A stretch of DNA of 64,000 nucleotides from Simplicispira lacusdiani (lineage in GTDB: Bacteria; Pseudomonadota; Gammaproteobacteria; Burkholderiales; Burkholderiaceae_C): positions 60,999-124,998 of the forward strand of contig NZ_QXGR01000011.1 in assembly GCF_003604195.1 (NCBI RefSeq), given 5' to 3'. The position numbers and the translations under genes were made by a program. The notes beneath the pieces are model-generated. The model made no database searches. It was not told where the DNA came from and saw only the letters and a list, made by a program, of their open reading frames with translations. Of the stretch, positions 52,429-64,000 are shown one piece after another. Every line of letters begins with the position of its first letter. The first letter of the stretch is position 1.

Positions 52429-52724
52429 GCCGCGCCCCCTGGCGGCGTGGTGCTGATGCGCACCAGCGCGGCCTCGCGGCGGCGCAGCGCGAAGGTGCTG
52501 CGCCCCACGCGCACGGCCAGCGGGTCGCCCCCCGGGAAGGCCCGCGCCACCACGCGCACGCGCTCGCCGGGCAGGAAGCCGATTTCCAGCAGGCGCAGCA
52601 ACAGATCGCCATCTTGCGCTGCGGCCTCCATGCCCAGCCCCTGGACCCAGGCGTCCGTGCGCAGGGGCAGATCCGCCAGCCCGGTGCCCGGAGCCTGGGT
52701 TGCGGGCCGCGCATCCGCGTCCAT
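52425..52724 (-). CDS. feoA: Ferrous iron transport protein A
   Basis: A ~99-residue SH3-like protein. It has the FeoA core DGDLLLRLLEIGFLPGERVRVVARAFPGGDPLAVRVGRSTFALRRREAALV. It assists FeoB in Fe(II) uptake at the inner membrane. The ATG at 52724 was chosen because GGAAG lies ten bases upstream. Two ATGs further out (52748, 52742) abut the Fur-box-like site and have no ribosome site. It is the first gene of feoA-feoB-FeoB-associated. Confidence 0.9.
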   Translation of the reverse strand: MDADARPATQAPGTGLADLPLRTDAWVQGLGMEAAAQDGDLLLRLLEIGFLPGERVRVVARAFPGGDPLAVRVGRSTFALRRREAALVRISTTPPGGAA

Positions 52725-52751
52725 TGCGAAGACAGCTTCCATGACCATGCA

Positions 52752-52770
52752 AATAAAAACAATTCTTATT
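52752..52770 (-). promoter_or_regulatory. Fur-box-like site upstream of feoA
   Basis: The 19-base AATAAAAACAATTCTTATT (plus strand) matches the consensus Fur box at 12 of 19 positions and is flanked by a CAAATAA/TTATTTG dyad. It overlaps the expected start of a TTGCCG (52799-52804) / TACAAT (52775-52780) promoter on the minus strand. Iron repression of feoAB is the natural reading. Confidence 0.65.
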
Positions 52771-52885
52771 TGTCATTGTAGCCGCGCATGCGGCGGCACG
52801 GCAAGCGCGCAGGGTACAGCTTCTTGCGATGGATCAAGGCCTCCCGCGCCCCCACGGCGCCCCGGCCGGCGGTACATTCGCGGTC

Positions 52886-53515
52886 ATGAAAGCGCTCTGG
52901 GATATTTCGCCCGCCGTGCATACGGGCTCCCCGGTCTTCCCCGGGGACACGCCGTTCCAGCAGCACTGGGACACCACCATCGGCCCGGCCAGCATGGTGA
53001 ACCTGAGCACCCTCACCTTTTCGCCCCACATCGGCGCCCACGCCGACGCACCGCTGCACTACGATCCCCACGGTGCCGCCATCGGCGCGCTGGCGCTCGA
53101 ACCCTTTCTGGGACCGTGCCGCGTGGTCCATGCCATCGACCCCGGCCCGCTGGTCGAGTGGCCGCATATCGCCCACGCCATCGACGCACGCCTGCCCGCC
53201 CGCGTGCTGGTGCGCACCCGCCGGCACGCCGCCGTGGCGCACTGGGACGCACAACTCACCGGCTATGCCCCGCTCACCCTGGAGCGCCTGGCCGACCACG
53301 GCGTGCTGCTGGTGGGCATCGACAGCGCCAGCGTCGACCCCGCCGACAGCCGGCAACTGCCCAGCCACCAGGTGCTGCGCCGGCGCCAGTTGCGCGTGCT
53401 GGAGAACCTGGTGCTCGACGCGGTGCCCGAGGGCGACTACGAACTCATCGCCCTGCCGCTCCGGCTCTCCACCGCCGACGCCTCGCCCGTGCGCGCCATC
53501 CTGCGCGCCCTCTGA
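52886..53515 (+). CDS. kynB: Kynurenine formamidase
   Basis: A 209-residue cyclase-family formamidase. It starts MKALWDISPAVHTGSPVFPGDTPFQQ and contains FSPHIGAHADAPLHYDPHG, the metal-binding HxGxHxDxPxH motif of the family, plus LPARVLVRTRR and LLVGIDSASVDP. It hydrolyses N-formylkynurenine to kynurenine and formate in tryptophan degradation. The usual partners kynA and kynU are absent from this window. The ATG at 52886 fits homologues. It is divergent from feoA. Confidence 0.88.
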   Translation: MKALWDISPAVHTGSPVFPGDTPFQQHWDTTIGPASMVNLSTLTFSPHIGAHADAPLHYDPHGAAIGALALEPFLGPCRVVHAIDPGPLVEWPHIAHAIDARLPARVLVRTRRHAAVAHWDAQLTGYAPLTLERLADHGVLLVGIDSASVDPADSRQLPSHQVLRRRQLRVLENLVLDAVPEGDYELIALPLRLSTADASPVRAILRAL

Positions 53516-53915
53516 AAATGCACCGAAACGGCCGAAAACACCCACGAATAAAGCGCTAAATGCTACATATTTAATAGCGCACGCCATCCCCCCTGGCGCG
53601 GACACATGGGCAGCGGCGCCCCGGCAGGACCGGCGCCCACCAGGCCGACGAACGGCGCGTTTCCCGCATTGAGCGGGGATTCACAGCCCCTCGGAAAAGC
53701 ACTAGAGTGGTTCCCCAACACAGGCGCCCTCCACGCAGGGGGCGCCCCATCCGCGAACCGACACACGCACAGGGAGGGGCTGAGGACACTGCTTTGCATC
53801 CGCGCATGGTTCCCCCTGCCCCCGGGCTCTCCATGCCAGGCCACCACGGCCACCCGCCCAGCCCCCTTCAATCCACAGACAAGGAACTCCACCCCTCCCC
53901 TCGAAAGGCATTGCC
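53516..53915. other. 400-bp intergenic region without a recognised gene
   Basis: It begins with a family I repeat (53521-53578). The remainder to the Aer-like start contains G+C-rich DNA with short open frames on both strands that have no homology-like features or ribosome sites. No convincing promoter for the chemoreceptor gene was seen. Confidence 0.5.
53521..53578 (-). repeat. Dispersed palindromic repeat (family I), inverted
   Basis: GAAACGGCCGAAAACACCCACGAATAAAGCGCTAAATGCTACATATTTAATAGC: the AAAGCGCT core and the GCTAC/ATAGC stem are recognisable. It directly follows kynB. Confidence 0.6.
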
Positions 53916-55541
53916 ATGCGCCTCAACCAGCCCGTCACGCAGAACGAATACGCGTTTCCTCCGGAGGAGACACTGGTTTCGGTCACCGACCTCAAGGGGC
54001 GCATCACCTACTGCAATCCCGCGTTCATCCACGTCAGCGGCTTCTCCCGCGATGAACTGCTGGGCCAGCCGCACAACATCGTGCGCCACCCCGACATGCC
54101 GGCCGAGGCCTTCCGCGATCTGTGGGAAAGCATCCAGTCGGGCCAGCCCTGGACCGGCATCGTCAAGAACCGCCGCAAGAACGGCGACTACTACTGGGTG
54201 CAGGCCAATGCCACCCCCATGCTCGACGGCGACCGGATCACCGGCTTCCTGTCGGTGCGCACGCTGCCCAGCCGGGAGCAGGTCCGGGAAGCCAACAGCC
54301 TCTATGCCCGCATGCGCCAGGAGGCCGCCGAGGGCCGCTGCGTCCACGCGCTGCGCAGCGGCACGGTCGTGCGCACCGATCTGGCGGGCAAGGCCCTGCG
54401 CCTGCTGCGGCCCTCCACGCCCGCCAAGCTGCTGATCACCCAGGCGGCGACCCTCTCCGCCGCCGCCACACCCATTCTGCTGGGCGCCACCTGGCCGGTC
54501 TCGGCCCTGGTGGCCGCGGCCTGCATCGCTTCGTCCACCTGGCTGATCCGGCAATGGACCATCGCCCCACTGCACCGCCTGGTCAAGGACGCCAACCGCC
54601 TGGCTTCGGGCGATCTGTCGCTGTCGGTGGAAACGGGCGCGACGGGCGTGGTGGGCTACCTCCAGCAGGCCCTCAACCAGGTGAGCGTGAACCTGCGCAC
54701 CGTGGTGCAGGACGTGCGCCAGGAGGTGCGCAACCTCGACGCCTCGGTCCGCGAGATCGCCTCGGGCAACCAGGACATGTCCTCGCGCACCGAGGCCCAG
54801 ACCAGCAACCTGCAGCAGACAGCGGCCTCGATGGAAGAGATCCACGGGACGATGCAGCACAGCGCGGCGTCGGCCACCCGTGGGGCCCAGATCGCCCACG
54901 ACACCTCGGACGTTGCGCGGCGCAGCGACGAATCCGTGCATGCCGTGACGCAGACCATGCACCAGATCGCCGAATCGTCCCAACGCATCCAGGACATCAT
55001 CCAGCTGATCGAGGGCGTGGCCTTCCAGACCAACATCCTGGCGCTGAACGCGGCCGTCGAGGCCGCCCGGGCGGGAGACCAGGGCCGAGGGTTCGCCGTG
55101 GTGGCCTCCGAGGTGCGCTCGCTGGCCCACCGGGCGGCCGAGGCCGCCAAGGACATCAAGCAGCTGATCGCCGAGTCGAGCAGCCGCGTGACCGCGGGCG
55201 TCGCCACGGCCGAACAGGCCCGGGAGATCATGCACACGGCGGTGGAGTCGGTCTCGCGCGTGCGCACCGTGCTCGATGAAATCAGCTCGGCCGCGGGCGA
55301 ACAGAAGACCGGCATCTCGCAGATCAACGAGGCCATCGCCCACCTGGACCTGATCGCCCAGCAGAACGCGGCCATGGTGGAGGAGTTGGCCGCCGCCACC
55401 CAGGCGGTCTACGGCCAGGTCCAGGGCGTGAACCAGTCCATGATGCTGTTCCGCCTCTCGCGCGGCGACACCTCGCTGTCCCAGCTCGACGCGGTCGCCC
55501 TGCGCCGCGAGGGCAAGCAGGTCGCGCTGCTCAACGCCTGA
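53916..55541 (+). CDS. Aer-like PAS methyl-accepting chemotaxis protein
   Basis: A 541-residue receptor. Residues ~15-120 are a PAS domain of the Aer type ([49 protein letters not shown]), which binds FAD in aerotaxis receptors. A hydrophobic segment (~170-215) anchors it. A HAMP-like linker and a long signalling domain follow, with the hairpin tip [46 protein letters not shown] that binds CheA and CheW. It has no periplasmic domain, so it senses an internal signal such as redox or energy state. No che genes are nearby. Confidence 0.93.
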   Translation: MRLNQPVTQNEYAFPPEETLVSVTDLKGRITYCNPAFIHVSGFSRDELLGQPHNIVRHPDMPAEAFRDLWESIQSGQPWTGIVKNRRKNGDYYWVQANATPMLDGDRITGFLSVRTLPSREQVREANSLYARMRQEAAEGRCVHALRSGTVVRTDLAGKALRLLRPSTPAKLLITQAATLSAAATPILLGATWPVSALVAAACIASSTWLIRQWTIAPLHRLVKDANRLASGDLSLSVETGATGVVGYLQQALNQVSVNLRTVVQDVRQEVRNLDASVREIASGNQDMSSRTEAQTSNLQQTAASMEEIHGTMQHSAASATRGAQIAHDTSDVARRSDESVHAVTQTMHQIAESSQRIQDIIQLIEGVAFQTNILALNAAVEAARAGDQGRGFAVVASEVRSLAHRAAEAAKDIKQLIAESSSRVTAGVATAEQAREIMHTAVESVSRVRTVLDEISSAAGEQKTGISQINEAIAHLDLIAQQNAAMVEELAAATQAVYGQVQGVNQSMMLFRLSRGDTSLSQLDAVALRREGKQVALLNA

Positions 55542-55727
55542 CCCCTCGCACGCCCGGAGCGCGGCGCAAGCTCCCGCATTTCCATGCGCCCGCCGCGCGG
55601 ATGACAGACAATGCCAGACGGAAGGCATGTTTGCAGCCCCGCGCGCCTTCCCGCCCCAGGCCACGGCGCCTGCCAGTGGCCGCGCGGGATCGACAGGATG
55701 GGCGCACCTTGGGATACCGGACACACC

Positions 55728-59839
<4,112 letters not shown>

Positions 59840-59999
59840 GCCGCCGGGGCGGGAGCCCGCGACGCCCGCGCGGGCTCCCACGTCCCTCTCCACGGCGCGC
59901 GGCCGCCACAGTGCCCGGGGCGACAGCCATGTGCCCGCGCCGCGTGTACGCTCCTGCTTGACACGCGGCGGTTCACGCCGCGCACCGACAGGAGACACC

Positions 60000-61253
60000 G
60001 TGCCGGCGCCGCCCACGACACCTTCCCCCTTGCCTGCCGCGCCGGTCCCGGCGCTCGCGCCCCGTGCCGCCTGGGCCATGCTGCTGGTGCTCATCACCGG
60101 CTTCGGGCTGAGCCAGGCCTTCCGCACCATCACCGCCATCATCGCCACGGGACTGCGGCAGGATTTCGGGCTGACGGCACAGGCGCTCGGACTGTTCGCC
60201 GGGGCCTTCGCCTTCTCGTTCGGCACCATGCAGCTGTTCATGGGCGTGGGCATCGACCTGTACGGCGTGCGGCGCACGCTGCTCACGGCATTTCCACTGG
60301 CCATCATGGGCGCGCTGCTGTCGGCGCTGGCGCCGGGCTACGGCACGGTGCTGCTGGGGCAGATGCTGATCGGCGTGGGCTGCGCGCCCGCCTTCCTGGT
60401 GTGCACCGTGTTCATCGCGCGCTACTTTCCGCCGCGCGATTTCGCGGCGGTGTCGGGCGCGGCGCTGGGCCTGGGCGGGCTGGGCATGCTGTTTACGGGC
60501 ACGCCACTGGCCTGGGTGGTGCAGCAGTCGTCCTGGCGCATGGCCTTCGCCGTGCTGGCGGGGCTGGCGGCCCTGGCCTGGCTGCTGATCTTCTGGAAGG
60601 TGCATGAGCCGCCCCAGCCCGCGCACGCCGCGCCGCGCGAGTCGCTGGGCACGGCGGTGCGCGGCTTCGGCGCGCTGTTCCTGGTGCCGCACACGGCCGG
60701 CATCATGCTGCTGGCGCTGGTGACCTATGCCTCCTTCCTCACGCTGCGCGGGCTGTGGCTCGGGCCGCTGCTGATCGAGCGGCACGGCTATTCGCTGGTG
60801 CAGAGCGGCAACGTGGCACTGCTCGTCTCACTGGTGTCGCTGTTCACGCCGGCGCTGTTCGGCCGGCTCGACCCCGGCCCCACGCGCCGCCGGCGCTGGC
60901 TCATGGGCTTTTCGCTGGTTCTGGCCGGGCTGTTCCTGCTGCTGGCGCTGCTGCGCCACCCCTGGGTGGACGTGGGCGGCGCCATCGCCGTGGGCGTGCT
61001 GTCGGGCTACATGGTGCTGCAGTACGCCGACGTGCGCAGCGCCTACCCGGCCGCGCTGACCGGGCGCGCCATGGCGGTGTTCACCATGGCGCTGTTCCTC
61101 GGCGTGGCGCTGATGCAATGGGTGACGGGCCTGGCCGCCTCGGCGGCCACGGCGCGCGGCGCCGACCCGTTCGTCGCCGTGCTGCTGACCATCGCCGGCA
61201 TGCTGGTGGCCGGCGTGCTGGCGTTCAGGTGGCTGCCGGCGCCAGCCCGCTGA
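60000..61253 (+). CDS. Major facilitator superfamily transporter
   Basis: A 417-residue protein with about 12 membrane helices (first: [21 protein letters not shown]; then [33 protein letters not shown], an MFS A-motif-like loop). The pattern is that of the large, poorly characterised group of MFS carriers without substrate prediction. The start is GTG at 60000 with AGGAG in front. Its last 29 bases overlap the 3' end of the convergent membrane-protein gene. Confidence 0.85.
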   Translation: MPAPPTTPSPLPAAPVPALAPRAAWAMLLVLITGFGLSQAFRTITAIIATGLRQDFGLTAQALGLFAGAFAFSFGTMQLFMGVGIDLYGVRRTLLTAFPLAIMGALLSALAPGYGTVLLGQMLIGVGCAPAFLVCTVFIARYFPPRDFAAVSGAALGLGGLGMLFTGTPLAWVVQQSSWRMAFAVLAGLAALAWLLIFWKVHEPPQPAHAAPRESLGTAVRGFGALFLVPHTAGIMLLALVTYASFLTLRGLWLGPLLIERHGYSLVQSGNVALLVSLVSLFTPALFGRLDPGPTRRRRWLMGFSLVLAGLFLLLALLRHPWVDVGGAIAVGVLSGYMVLQYADVRSAYPAALTGRAMAVFTMALFLGVALMQWVTGLAASAATARGADPFVAVLLTIAGMLVAGVLAFRWLPAPAR

Positions 61254-61674
61254 AACGCCCGCGCGGCTCGCCATCCACGCGCCACCACTGCAATACGCCG
61301 AACAACAGTTCGACCACCGTGAAGCCCAGCACCACGGCGCTGGCGCCCTGCGCCACGGCATAGACCTGCCAGGTGGCGAACAGGAAGCGCGCCACGCCAT
61401 CGAGCCGCCCCAGCAGCACCGTGGGTGCCACGATGCGCGCGATGGACCACACCACGATCACCGAGCCCAGCAGATTGGCCAGCAGCATGTGCGTGGGCTC
61501 CAGCGGGTGCATCACGCCGGGCAAGCCCAGCACCTCGGCAAGCAAGCCGAGCTGGGCGTAAACCCAGGCGAACGTCCAGGGCAGCGCGAAAGGCCAGGTG
61601 ACGAGCAGGTCGTACCAGCCGCTGATGCGCACGATGCGCAGGTAGCGCGGGGTGGAGAAGGCGGAAAAGGCCAT
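61225..61674 (-). CDS. Small integral membrane protein of unknown function
   Basis: A 149-residue protein with about four hydrophobic stretches (DLLVTWPFALPWTFAWVYAQLGLLAEVLGLPG, MLLANLLGSVIVVWSIARIVAPTVLLG, ARFLFATWQVYAVAQGASAVVLGFTVVELLFGVLQWW). I recognise no named family. It is divergent from a MerR gene across an operator-like dyad and its 3' end overlaps the convergent MFS gene by 29 bases. The context suggests it is a target of that MerR regulator. Confidence 0.7.
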   Translation of the reverse strand: MAFSAFSTPRYLRIVRISGWYDLLVTWPFALPWTFAWVYAQLGLLAEVLGLPGVMHPLEPTHMLLANLLGSVIVVWSIARIVAPTVLLGRLDGVARFLFATWQVYAVAQGASAVVLGFTVVELLFGVLQWWRVDGEPRGRFSGLAPAAT

Positions 61675-61711
61675 GGCAAAAAATCCGGAGTGAAGGGAGC
61701 CCCGAGCTTCC

Positions 61712-61733
61712 ACCCTGAAGTACGCTTCAGGGT
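61712..61733. promoter_or_regulatory. MerR-type operator between merR and the membrane-protein gene
   Basis: ACCCTGAAG-TACG-CTTCAGGGT is a perfect 9+4+9 dyad. On the minus strand TTGACC precedes it and a 19-base spacer would lead to GGAAGC, a poor -10. The geometry fits a MerR-activated promoter with a weak -10. Confidence 0.65.
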
Positions 61734-61764
61734 CAAGCGGTTTTTTGTGGAAAAGGAGCACCCC

Positions 61765-62127
61765 ATGCTGATCGGAGAACTGGCCGCCACGTCGGGCCTG
61801 AGCCGCGAGGCGCTGCGCTTTTACGAGCAGCAGGGGCTGATCCGCGCCAGGCGCCTGGGCAACGGCTACCGCGACTACCCGGCCGAGACGGTGGCGCTGG
61901 TGCAGTACATCCGCACGGCCCAGCAGCTCGGCTTTACGTTGGCCGAGATCGGCGACCGCCTGCCCGGCATCTGGGACGCCCAGGACCCCGGCCCCGCGCT
62001 GGCCCAGGTGTTGGCCGTGAAGCTGCAGGAGATCGACACGCGCATCGCCGCGCTGCAGGCACTGCGCCAGACGCTGGCCGAGCGCGTGGCGGCGGACTGC
62101 CCTCTCCAATCCGGCAGGATTTCATAA
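61765..62127 (+). CDS. MerR-family transcriptional regulator
   Basis: A 120-residue regulator: winged helix (MLIGELAATSGLSREALRFYEQQGLIRARRLGNGYRDYPAETVALVQYIRTAQQLGFTLAEI) followed by a long dimerisation helix (AQVLAVKLQEIDTRIAALQALRQTLAERV). There is only one Cys, near the end (ADCPLQSG), so a metal-binding loop is not evident and the effector is probably organic or redox; that is inference. AAAAGGAG lies before the ATG at 61765. It is divergent from the membrane-protein gene with a perfect dyad between them. Confidence 0.87.
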   Translation: MLIGELAATSGLSREALRFYEQQGLIRARRLGNGYRDYPAETVALVQYIRTAQQLGFTLAEIGDRLPGIWDAQDPGPALAQVLAVKLQEIDTRIAALQALRQTLAERVAADCPLQSGRIS

Positions 62128-62181
62128 AAAAATGGCTGCAGCGCTTACCCATCAAGCGCCATTAGCTATGCTATTGATAGC
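62125..62181 (-). repeat. Dispersed palindromic repeat (family I), inverted
   Basis: AAAAAAATGGCTGCAGCGCTTACCCATCAAGCGCCATTAGCTATGCTATTGATAGC: both the GCGCTT/AAGCGC and GCTAT/ATAGC stems are present. It fills the gap between merR and the FAD monooxygenase stop. Confidence 0.7.
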
Positions 62182-62184
62182 AAG

Positions 62185-63393
62185 TCACAACGCGCTGGCG
62201 CTCGAACCATCGCCCCGGTACAGCCAGGGCACGTCGAGCAGACGCTCGCCCAGCAAGCGCAGCGCCGCATCGCGCCCCCAGCGCACGGGGCCGGTGGCGT
62301 GGAAGATGCGCCCATTGCGCAGCGAGCGCGCCTGCACGCGCGCGTTGCGCTCCCAGCGGTTCAGCGCATAACGGCGCAGGCGCAGCGCCACATCCAGGTC
62401 GTGCATGGACAGCGCGCGCTGCAGCGCCGCGGCGTCCTCGATGGCCATGCCCGCGCCCTGGGCCAGGTAGGGTGGCATGGGGTGGGCGGCGTCGCCCAGC
62501 AGCGCCACAAGGCCCTGCGCCATCTGCGCGGCCTCGGCCACGGGGTTGCGGATGTTGAGCGGCCACAGGCGCCAGCCGCTGCCGGCATCCGCCACGCCGC
62601 GCACCACATCCTGCAGCCCGGTACAGGTGCCCGCCAGCGCGGCTTCCAGGTCGGCCGCGTTGGCGGCGTGGTCCCAGTTCTCCATGTCCTGCGGCGCGGG
62701 CCCGTGCACGATCACCACCAGGTTCTGCAGCTCGCCCCGGCGCACCGGGTAATGCACCACGTGCAGGCGTGGCCCCAGCCAGGCCGTGACGTGCGTGGCG
62801 CGCAGCCGTGCAGGCAGCGCGGCCTGCGGCACGAGCGCGCGGTAGGCCAGATGGCCGCTGTGGCGCGGCGCGCCATCGGCGAGCAGCTGCTGGCGCGTGC
62901 GGCTCCACAGGCCGTCGGCGCCCACCAGGGCGTCGCCCTCCACGTCCTTCTGGGCGCTGGTGCGCACCTGCACGGCGCCGTCCGCCTCGGCATGGCGCTC
63001 GATGGCGCAGCCCAGGTTGATCTGCACGCCGGGGTGGCCCTGCAGGGCTTCGAGGAGCAGGCCGTGCAGGTCCGCGCGGTGGATGGTGGCGTAGGCCGCG
63101 CCATAGCGCTCGACCACGGTGGCTCCCAGCGGCAGCGTGGCCAGGGTGCCGCCATGGCATGCGCTGCGCACCTGCAGCTGCCCGGGGAAGGCCGCCACGG
63201 CCTGCAGGGGCTGCTGCAGGCCCCAGGCCTGCAGGCGCCGCACCACGTTCGGGCCCAGCTGCACACCCGCTCCGACCTCGGAAAACCGCGCCGCGCGCTC
63301 GTACAGCCGCACATCCCAGCCCGCGCGCGACGCGCCCAGCGCGGCCGCCAGCCCTCCGATGCCGCCTCCGGCCACCAACACCTGCTTTTTCAT
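62185..63393 (-). CDS. FAD-dependent aromatic monooxygenase (salicylate-hydroxylase-like)
   Basis: A 402-residue flavoprotein monooxygenase of the group A type. It has the FAD Rossmann motif VLVAGGGIGGLAAALGASRAGWDVRLYERA, the DG motif ALVGADGLWSRTR and the second FAD motif LVALLGDAAHPMPPYLAQGAGMAIEDAAAL (GD). These enzymes hydroxylate phenolic acids (salicylate, 3-hydroxybenzoate, 6-hydroxynicotinate and others) using NAD(P)H and O2. The neighbours give no hint of the substrate. It is transcribed as a single gene. Confidence 0.88.
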   Translation of the reverse strand: MKKQVLVAGGGIGGLAAALGASRAGWDVRLYERAARFSEVGAGVQLGPNVVRRLQAWGLQQPLQAVAAFPGQLQVRSACHGGTLATLPLGATVVERYGAAYATIHRADLHGLLLEALQGHPGVQINLGCAIERHAEADGAVQVRTSAQKDVEGDALVGADGLWSRTRQQLLADGAPRHSGHLAYRALVPQAALPARLRATHVTAWLGPRLHVVHYPVRRGELQNLVVIVHGPAPQDMENWDHAANAADLEAALAGTCTGLQDVVRGVADAGSGWRLWPLNIRNPVAEAAQMAQGLVALLGDAAHPMPPYLAQGAGMAIEDAAALQRALSMHDLDVALRLRRYALNRWERNARVQARSLRNGRIFHATGPVRWGRDAALRLLGERLLDVPWLYRGDGSSASAL

Positions 63394-63418
63394 GCCGGTG
63401 ATTGTGCCCGCACGCAGC

Positions 63419-64000
63419 TTAGAAAACGTCCTGGAAATGCGGCGATGGCTCGCTGCGGTGTTCCAGCTCGAACACATCGGCGGGCACGGGCCGCCCGAAC
63501 AGGTACCCCTGGAACTGCTCGCACCCATGCAGCCGCAGGAACCCCAGCTGCCCCGCCGTCTCCACCCCCTCGGCCACCACGTCCAGGTCCAGGCTCTGCG
63601 CCAGCGCCAGGATGGTGCGCACGATGGCCGCGTCGTTCGGGTCGCTCAGCACGTCGCGCACGAAGCCCCGGTCGATCTTCACCTGGTCCAGCGGCAGGCG
63701 CTTGAGGTAGCCCAGGCTCGAATACCCCGTGCCGAAGTCGTCCAACGCAAAGCCCACGCCTTCGCGCTTGAGCTGCACCATGCGCGCGATGGTGTCTTCG
63801 ATGTCGCCCAGCAGCAGGCTTTCCGTCAGTTCGAGTTTCAGGCGCCGGGGGTTGGCTCCGGTCTCGCGCAGGGTCTGCAGCACTTCGGCGATGAAGCCGC
63901 TTTGGCGGAATTGCCGCGCGCTGACGTTCACCGCCATGCTCAGGTGCGCGGTTTCTTTCTTGCCGGACCAGCGCACGAGCTGTTCGCAGGCGGTGCGCAG
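63419..64000 (-). CDS. EAL-domain cyclic-di-GMP phosphodiesterase, C-terminal part (cut by window edge)
   Basis: The frame is open to the right edge, so only the last ~193 codons are seen. They form the second half of an EAL domain: MAVNVSARQFRQSGF (Asn ligand), LELTESLLLGD (Glu), FALDDFGTGYSSLGYLKRLP (DD metal-binding pair), VKIDRGFVRD (Lys) and VVAEGVETAGQLGFL (Glu), with CEQFQGYLFGRPV at the end. All expected catalytic residues in this part are present, so an active phosphodiesterase is likely. Upstream sensor or GGDEF domains would lie beyond the window. Confidence 0.92.
   Translation of the reverse strand: MRTACEQLVRWSGKKETAHLSMAVNVSARQFRQSGFIAEVLQTLRETGANPRRLKLELTESLLLGDIEDTIARMVQLKREGVGFALDDFGTGYSSLGYLKRLPLDQVKIDRGFVRDVLSDPNDAAIVRTILALAQSLDLDVVAEGVETAGQLGFLRLHGCEQFQGYLFGRPVPADVFELEHRSEPSPHFQDVF

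Overview
The window is 64 kb of very G+C-rich bacterial chromosome, almost certainly from a Comamonadaceae-like betaproteobacterium (Burkholderiales; an Acidovorax, Alicycliphilus or Diaphorobacter relative). The reasons are the family-typical gene neighbourhoods (folK-pcnB-HAD-hda and purM-permease; murJ / rpsT / DUF3579 / argD-argF), a Bug-type solute-binding protein, and a dense set of short intergenic palindromic repeats of the kind seen in this family. Assignment to genus is inference. I saw no tRNA, rRNA, transposase, integrase or CRISPR array.

Layout. 0-5.3 kb: end of an Lrp-type regulator, an esterase, a YgiD-like dioxygenase, arfB, aroQ, a Tyr/His-rich secreted protein, and glnS. 5.4-9.2 kb: a small accessory island. 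It holds a low-G+C NYN-LOTUS protein, an MNT/HEPN toxin-antitoxin pair whose toxin is frameshifted and which sits between two diverged copies of the same flanking DNA, and an XRE / AbiEii-like / GIY-YIG-like trio of overlapping genes behind its own promoter-operator. 9.3-20.5 kb: mostly small conserved proteins of unknown function. Among them are a MerR gene divergent from a DUF2938-DUF2798 pair with a textbook 19-bp-spacer promoter, a trypsin-like protease coupled to a membrane FHA protein, a GIY-YIG/MarR operon behind a putative small RNA or attenuator, an M14-type hydrolase, an SRAP paralogue lacking its catalytic cysteine, and an M23 peptidase. 20.5-29 kb: acyl-CoA ligase, envelope proteins, an epimerase-like protein, a 2Fe-2S flavin reductase, a Bug protein, a DsbA-like isomerase, and an SDR/TetR divergent pair with a double operator.

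29-45 kb is housekeeping: folK, pcnB, a HAD phosphatase, hda, an MFS transporter, purM, an AI-2E-type permease, an isochorismatase-fold hydrolase with a GlxA-type regulator, a universal stress protein, a SirB1-like protein, murJ, rpsT, DUF3579, argD, argF and an HD phosphohydrolase. 45-64 kb: a CusF-like protein and an S9 peptidase, a GGDEF-EAL protein, the feoAB iron(II) uptake operon with a Fur-box-like site, kynB, an Aer-like chemoreceptor, an SbmA/BacA-like ABC transporter, katG with an OxyR-like half-consensus, a second MFS transporter, a MerR/membrane-protein divergent pair, an FAD monooxygenase, and the end of an EAL-domain protein that runs off the right edge.

The most unusual observations are: (1) a copy of the dispersed intergenic palindromic repeat lies in frame inside argF, so repeat-derived codons are part of ornithine carbamoyltransferase; (2) the MNT/HEPN pair is bracketed by duplicated flanks and has a broken toxin; (3) an SRAP-domain protein has lost both Cys2 and the catalytic Glu; (4) an uncharacterised protease/FHA membrane pair is translationally coupled. 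All family assignments were made by reading the sequence; no database search was run.
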